Source: Candidatus Krumholzibacteriia bacterium (GTDB taxonomy: Bacteria > Krumholzibacteriota > Krumholzibacteriia > LZORAL124-64-63). Taken from it: a DNA stretch of 54,838 bases. The notes beneath the pieces are model-generated. The model was not told the origin of the DNA. It was given only the letters and a program-made list of their open reading frames with translations, and made no database searches. Location of the stretch: contig JADGDU010000028.1 in assembly GCA_016744705.1 (NCBI GenBank), positions 1-54,838 of the forward strand. The letters run 5' to 3'. A program made the translations under genes and the position numbers. Below, piece by piece: positions 52,860 to 54,838 of the stretch; position 1 is the first letter of the stretch; every line of letters begins with the position of its first letter.

Positions 52860-53747
52860 GGCCTCATCCAACTCTTCATACTTAAAGCGAAAGCCGTTGG
52901 CTTTTAAAACATTAGGAACAACTCTCTGGCTTTGCAACAGAGCATCGGCCCGTTCACCCAGTATCATCTTCAAGGCAAATCCCGGCACGTGGAACCAAGC
53001 AGCCTTTTCCAGCTTTTGGGCCAACTGCTGGGTGAATTCTTTCTGGGTTGGAGGCGTGGGAACCGAAGCATTGACGGGCCCTTTCAGGTCCGGGTTTTCC
53101 AGAGCAAAGAAGATAGACTCCACCAGGTCGTGAATGTGGATCCAGGGAAAGTATTGCCGCCCATGTCCCAGCATACCGCCGAATCCCATATGGAAGGGTT
53201 TGATCATCCTGGGCAGAGCGCCTCCCTCCCCGGAAAGCACAATTCCGATTCGGACCATCACCACCCGGACGTTTTCACTCTCGCCCTGCATGGCTGTATG
53301 CTCCCACTCACAGGCCAGACGAGCCAGGAATCCGTCTCCAGGCTGGCTGGTTTCCGGTAGGGCTGAGGGGCCACCTTCACCATAATATCCCACCGCCGAT
53401 GCATTGATCAACGTCAGGGGATGATTGCATCCTTCCAGGCTTTCAATAATATTGAAAGTGGATGAGAGACGGCTGCGCCGGATCTTCCTTTTCTGCCCTT
53501 TGGTCCAAAATCCATCAAAAACAGGCTCTCCCGCCAGATTAACCACGGCATCACACTGGCTGGGCCGGCTTTGCCAGTCACCCGGAATCACCGGATTGGC
53601 TTCAATGACTTCCACCGCAGCAGGCAAAACTGATTGGGCATGCTCCTTATTCCGGCTCAGGCAAACAACTTTATCCCCACGTTCCAGCAATCTATCGATC
53701 AGATAGCGCCCCACAAACCCTGTGCCCCCGGTGATGAATATTTCCAA
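52842..53747 (-). CDS. TIGR01777-family NAD-dependent epimerase
   Basis: About 301 residues. Extended SDR-type protein with ITGGTGFVGRYL at the N-terminus, VVNLAGEPVFDGFWT (core NLAGEP, the family mark), SAVGYYG, and the C-terminal DUF1731 segment VPGFALKMILGERADALLQSQRVVP (core GERADALLQSQRV). The catalytic role of this family is not established. The start is not certain: TTG at 53747 follows AAAGGA by 6 bases and begins exactly at the nucleotide fold; a GTG at 53783 is the longer choice. It shares a hairpin with the convergent dehydrogenase gene. Confidence 0.87.
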   Translation of the reverse strand: MEIFITGGTGFVGRYLIDRLLERGDKVVCLSRNKEHAQSVLPAAVEVIEANPVIPGDWQSRPSQCDAVVNLAGEPVFDGFWTKGQKRKIRRSRLSSTFNIIESLEGCNHPLTLINASAVGYYGEGGPSALPETSQPGDGFLARLACEWEHTAMQGESENVRVVMVRIGIVLSGEGGALPRMIKPFHMGFGGMLGHGRQYFPWIHIHDLVESIFFALENPDLKGPVNASVPTPPTQKEFTQQLAQKLEKAAWFHVPGFALKMILGERADALLQSQRVVPNVLKANGFRFKYEELDEALADLL

Positions 53748-53924
53748 TGCAGTTCCTTTCGTGCCCTTTGAATGATCTTTCACCGGGGCAGAATAACCTC
53801 TGGAATGCCACCTGTAAAGTCACGCTGAGTTTGCCTCCACCACAAAATGGCATATTTTGGAGCCCATAAATTCGCAGGCATCCGATGTCTTTAGAACAAT
53901 CTCCTTCCGTCCCCCGGAGCTGTC

Positions 53925-54731
53925 ATGGAATACTTGAATTTTGATGTGGAAATAGCGGAAGGTTGCGCTCGCATCAACCTCATTGGGCCCGGGTCTCCTG
54001 ACATGGGTCACTTATGTGATGAATTCACTGACTTGATGCTCAGGCTGCAGGAAGATGGCGCAGCCCGCCTGATCCTCATTGTCGATGGCGACCACAGCTT
54101 TGACTTCCATCACAACCTGGATGCCCTGTCCGAAAATTTTGGACATGACGAAGGCTTCGAACTGCTCAGCGCCAACGAAGAAATCGCCCGCCGCATCGTG
54201 ACCATCATTTCTGAATCTTCCAAACCAGTGATTGCGGCCACCAGAGGTGACATCCGGAACATGGGTTTTGGTTTTTTCCTGGCCGCAGATATCCGCCTGG
54301 CCACCACCGAGGCCATCTTTACCAGCCCGGACCTGGCCGCTGGCCTGCTGCCTGGTTGGGGCTTGACCCACAACCTCCCCCGTTTGATCGGTGCCAGCCG
54401 AACCCTGGAATTCCTCTGGAGCGGCCGTTCCATGACCGCCGCCGAAGCCCAAAACCTGGGCCTTATCGATCGCCTGATTGATCCCGAACGCTGGGATGAG
54501 GAATTGGATATCCTCATCGCCCGCATGCGCGGACTGCCACAACCCGTACTGCAATTGACCAAACTGGGTGTCCAGCAAGCGTCCACCATGGATGCCACGA
54601 CCATGCTCTCATTCGACTGGGAAGGGCAACAACAATGCTGGGCTTCCCGAGAAACAGCTGAAGGACTGAAAGCATTCACGGAAGGCCGGTTCGCTCGGTT
54701 CGACATTGCCACCGCTGAAGAAGAGGACTGA
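53925..54731 (+). CDS. Enoyl-CoA hydratase/isomerase family protein
   Basis: A 268-residue crotonase-fold protein. The oxyanion-hole glycine region is GDIRNMGFGFFLAADIRLA, and FTSPDLAAGLLPGWGLTHNL and the following ASRTLEFLWSGRSMTAAEAQ match the family. By hand alignment the first catalytic Glu of hydratases (PEI in most) is Asp here (SPDL), while the second Glu (TLEFL) is kept, so activity might differ. Such proteins hydrate enoyl-CoA or have related roles. GGAG lies 5 bases before the ATG. The next reading frame begins almost at once. Confidence 0.88.
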   Translation: MEYLNFDVEIAEGCARINLIGPGSPDMGHLCDEFTDLMLRLQEDGAARLILIVDGDHSFDFHHNLDALSENFGHDEGFELLSANEEIARRIVTIISESSKPVIAATRGDIRNMGFGFFLAADIRLATTEAIFTSPDLAAGLLPGWGLTHNLPRLIGASRTLEFLWSGRSMTAAEAQNLGLIDRLIDPERWDEELDILIARMRGLPQPVLQLTKLGVQQASTMDATTMLSFDWEGQQQCWASRETAEGLKAFTEGRFARFDIATAEEED

Positions 54732-54838
54732 TGCGGTATATAAAGAAACCATCGAAATTGATATCGACGGCCGCATCGAAGATCTGCGTATGGCAGCAGC
54801 CCAGCGCTGCACCGTTGGCGATCCTCTTGGTATGGCGA
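54706..54838 (+). CDS. Unidentified coding region cut by the right edge
   Basis: The frame with codons GTA TAT AAA from 54736 gives YKETIEIDIDGRIEDLRM and AAAQRCTVGDPLGMA, which looks like real protein. No ATG starts that frame; the nearest candidates are TTG at 54706 and CTG at 54715, without clear ribosome sites. The ATG at 54731 (TGATG overlap with the previous stop) opens another frame whose product looks random. A frameshift, a sequence error or an unusual start are all possible. I do not recognise the family. Confidence 0.35.
   Translation, partial: MPPLKKRTDAVYKETIEIDIDGRIEDLRMAAAQRCTVGDPLGMA

Overview
The window reads as chromosomal DNA of a Gram-negative (diderm) bacterium with middling G+C. 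LPS is implied by a heptose epimerase (HldD) and an LpxL/HtrB-type acyltransferase. Outer-membrane proteins are implied by two C-terminal-Phe beta-barrels. Two large secreted proteins end in a PNPFNPST-type FlgD-like/T9SS-type sorting domain. Together with the LVIVD-repeat, CotH/lamin-tail and HEAT-cyclophilin proteins, this points to the FCB superphylum or an allied candidate phylum (for example Krumholzibacteriota, Eisenbacteria or KSB1-like). That placement is inference from protein style, not a phylogenetic result. No rRNA, tRNA, CRISPR array, transposase or phage gene was recognised.

Layout. 1-2.0 kb: a secreted LVIVD beta-propeller open at the left edge, a decayed alkylsulfatase C-terminal fragment, and an alkyltransferase-like (ATL) DNA-repair protein. 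2.5-3.8 kb: a triple-RidA protein. 11.8-4.1 kb (minus strand): a compact eight-gene operon asd - ecfT-like - truA - transaldolase - htrA - SDR epimerase - hldD - rsm22-like, joined largely by 4-nt ATGA overlaps. 12.0-14.1 kb: a HEAT-repeat/cyclophilin lipoprotein. 16.4-14.2 kb: a NatAB-like ABC exporter preceded by a cluster of three hairpins. 17.0-19.3 kb: an OmpR/PhoR-type two-component pair with a readable sigma-70 promoter. 24.1-19.3 kb (minus): lipid A acyltransferase - soluble PAS hybrid kinase - Na+/solute symporter.

24.6-27.5 kb: an octaheme HAO-family cytochrome c and a membrane NapC-like cytochrome with six heme motifs, preceded by an 11-bp direct repeat that resembles a Pho box. 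This is probably a quinol-linked periplasmic nitrogen-compound redox module. 31.1-27.5 kb: a giant CotH/lamin-tail secreted protein. 36.0-31.2 kb: alaS and a GT-C membrane glycosyltransferase with a TPR-like tail. 36.1-39.2 kb: a poly-GlcNAc-type synthase/export set (pgaD-, pgaC- and pgaA-like, no pgaB). 39.4-42.9 kb: acetate-type transporter, secreted Cache protein, family-3 solute-binding protein and outer-membrane barrel, bracketed by two nearly identical palindromic terminators.

44.2-43.0 kb: a Cys/Met-metabolism PLP enzyme. 44.5-47.2 kb: a secreted metallophosphoesterase. 49.7-47.2 kb (minus): glnA - yjbQ - DTW-domain protein. 49.9-52.8 kb: a three-subunit iron-sulfur/FAD amine or imino-acid dehydrogenase related to sarcosine oxidase, HcnABC and archaeal PDH1. 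53.7-52.8 kb: a TIGR01777 epimerase. 53.9-54.7 kb: an enoyl-CoA hydratase-family protein, then a coding region cut by the right edge.

Start codons were placed by ribosome-binding sites and family N-termini, so several differ from the longest open frame. All family calls rest on motifs read by eye; no database search was possible.
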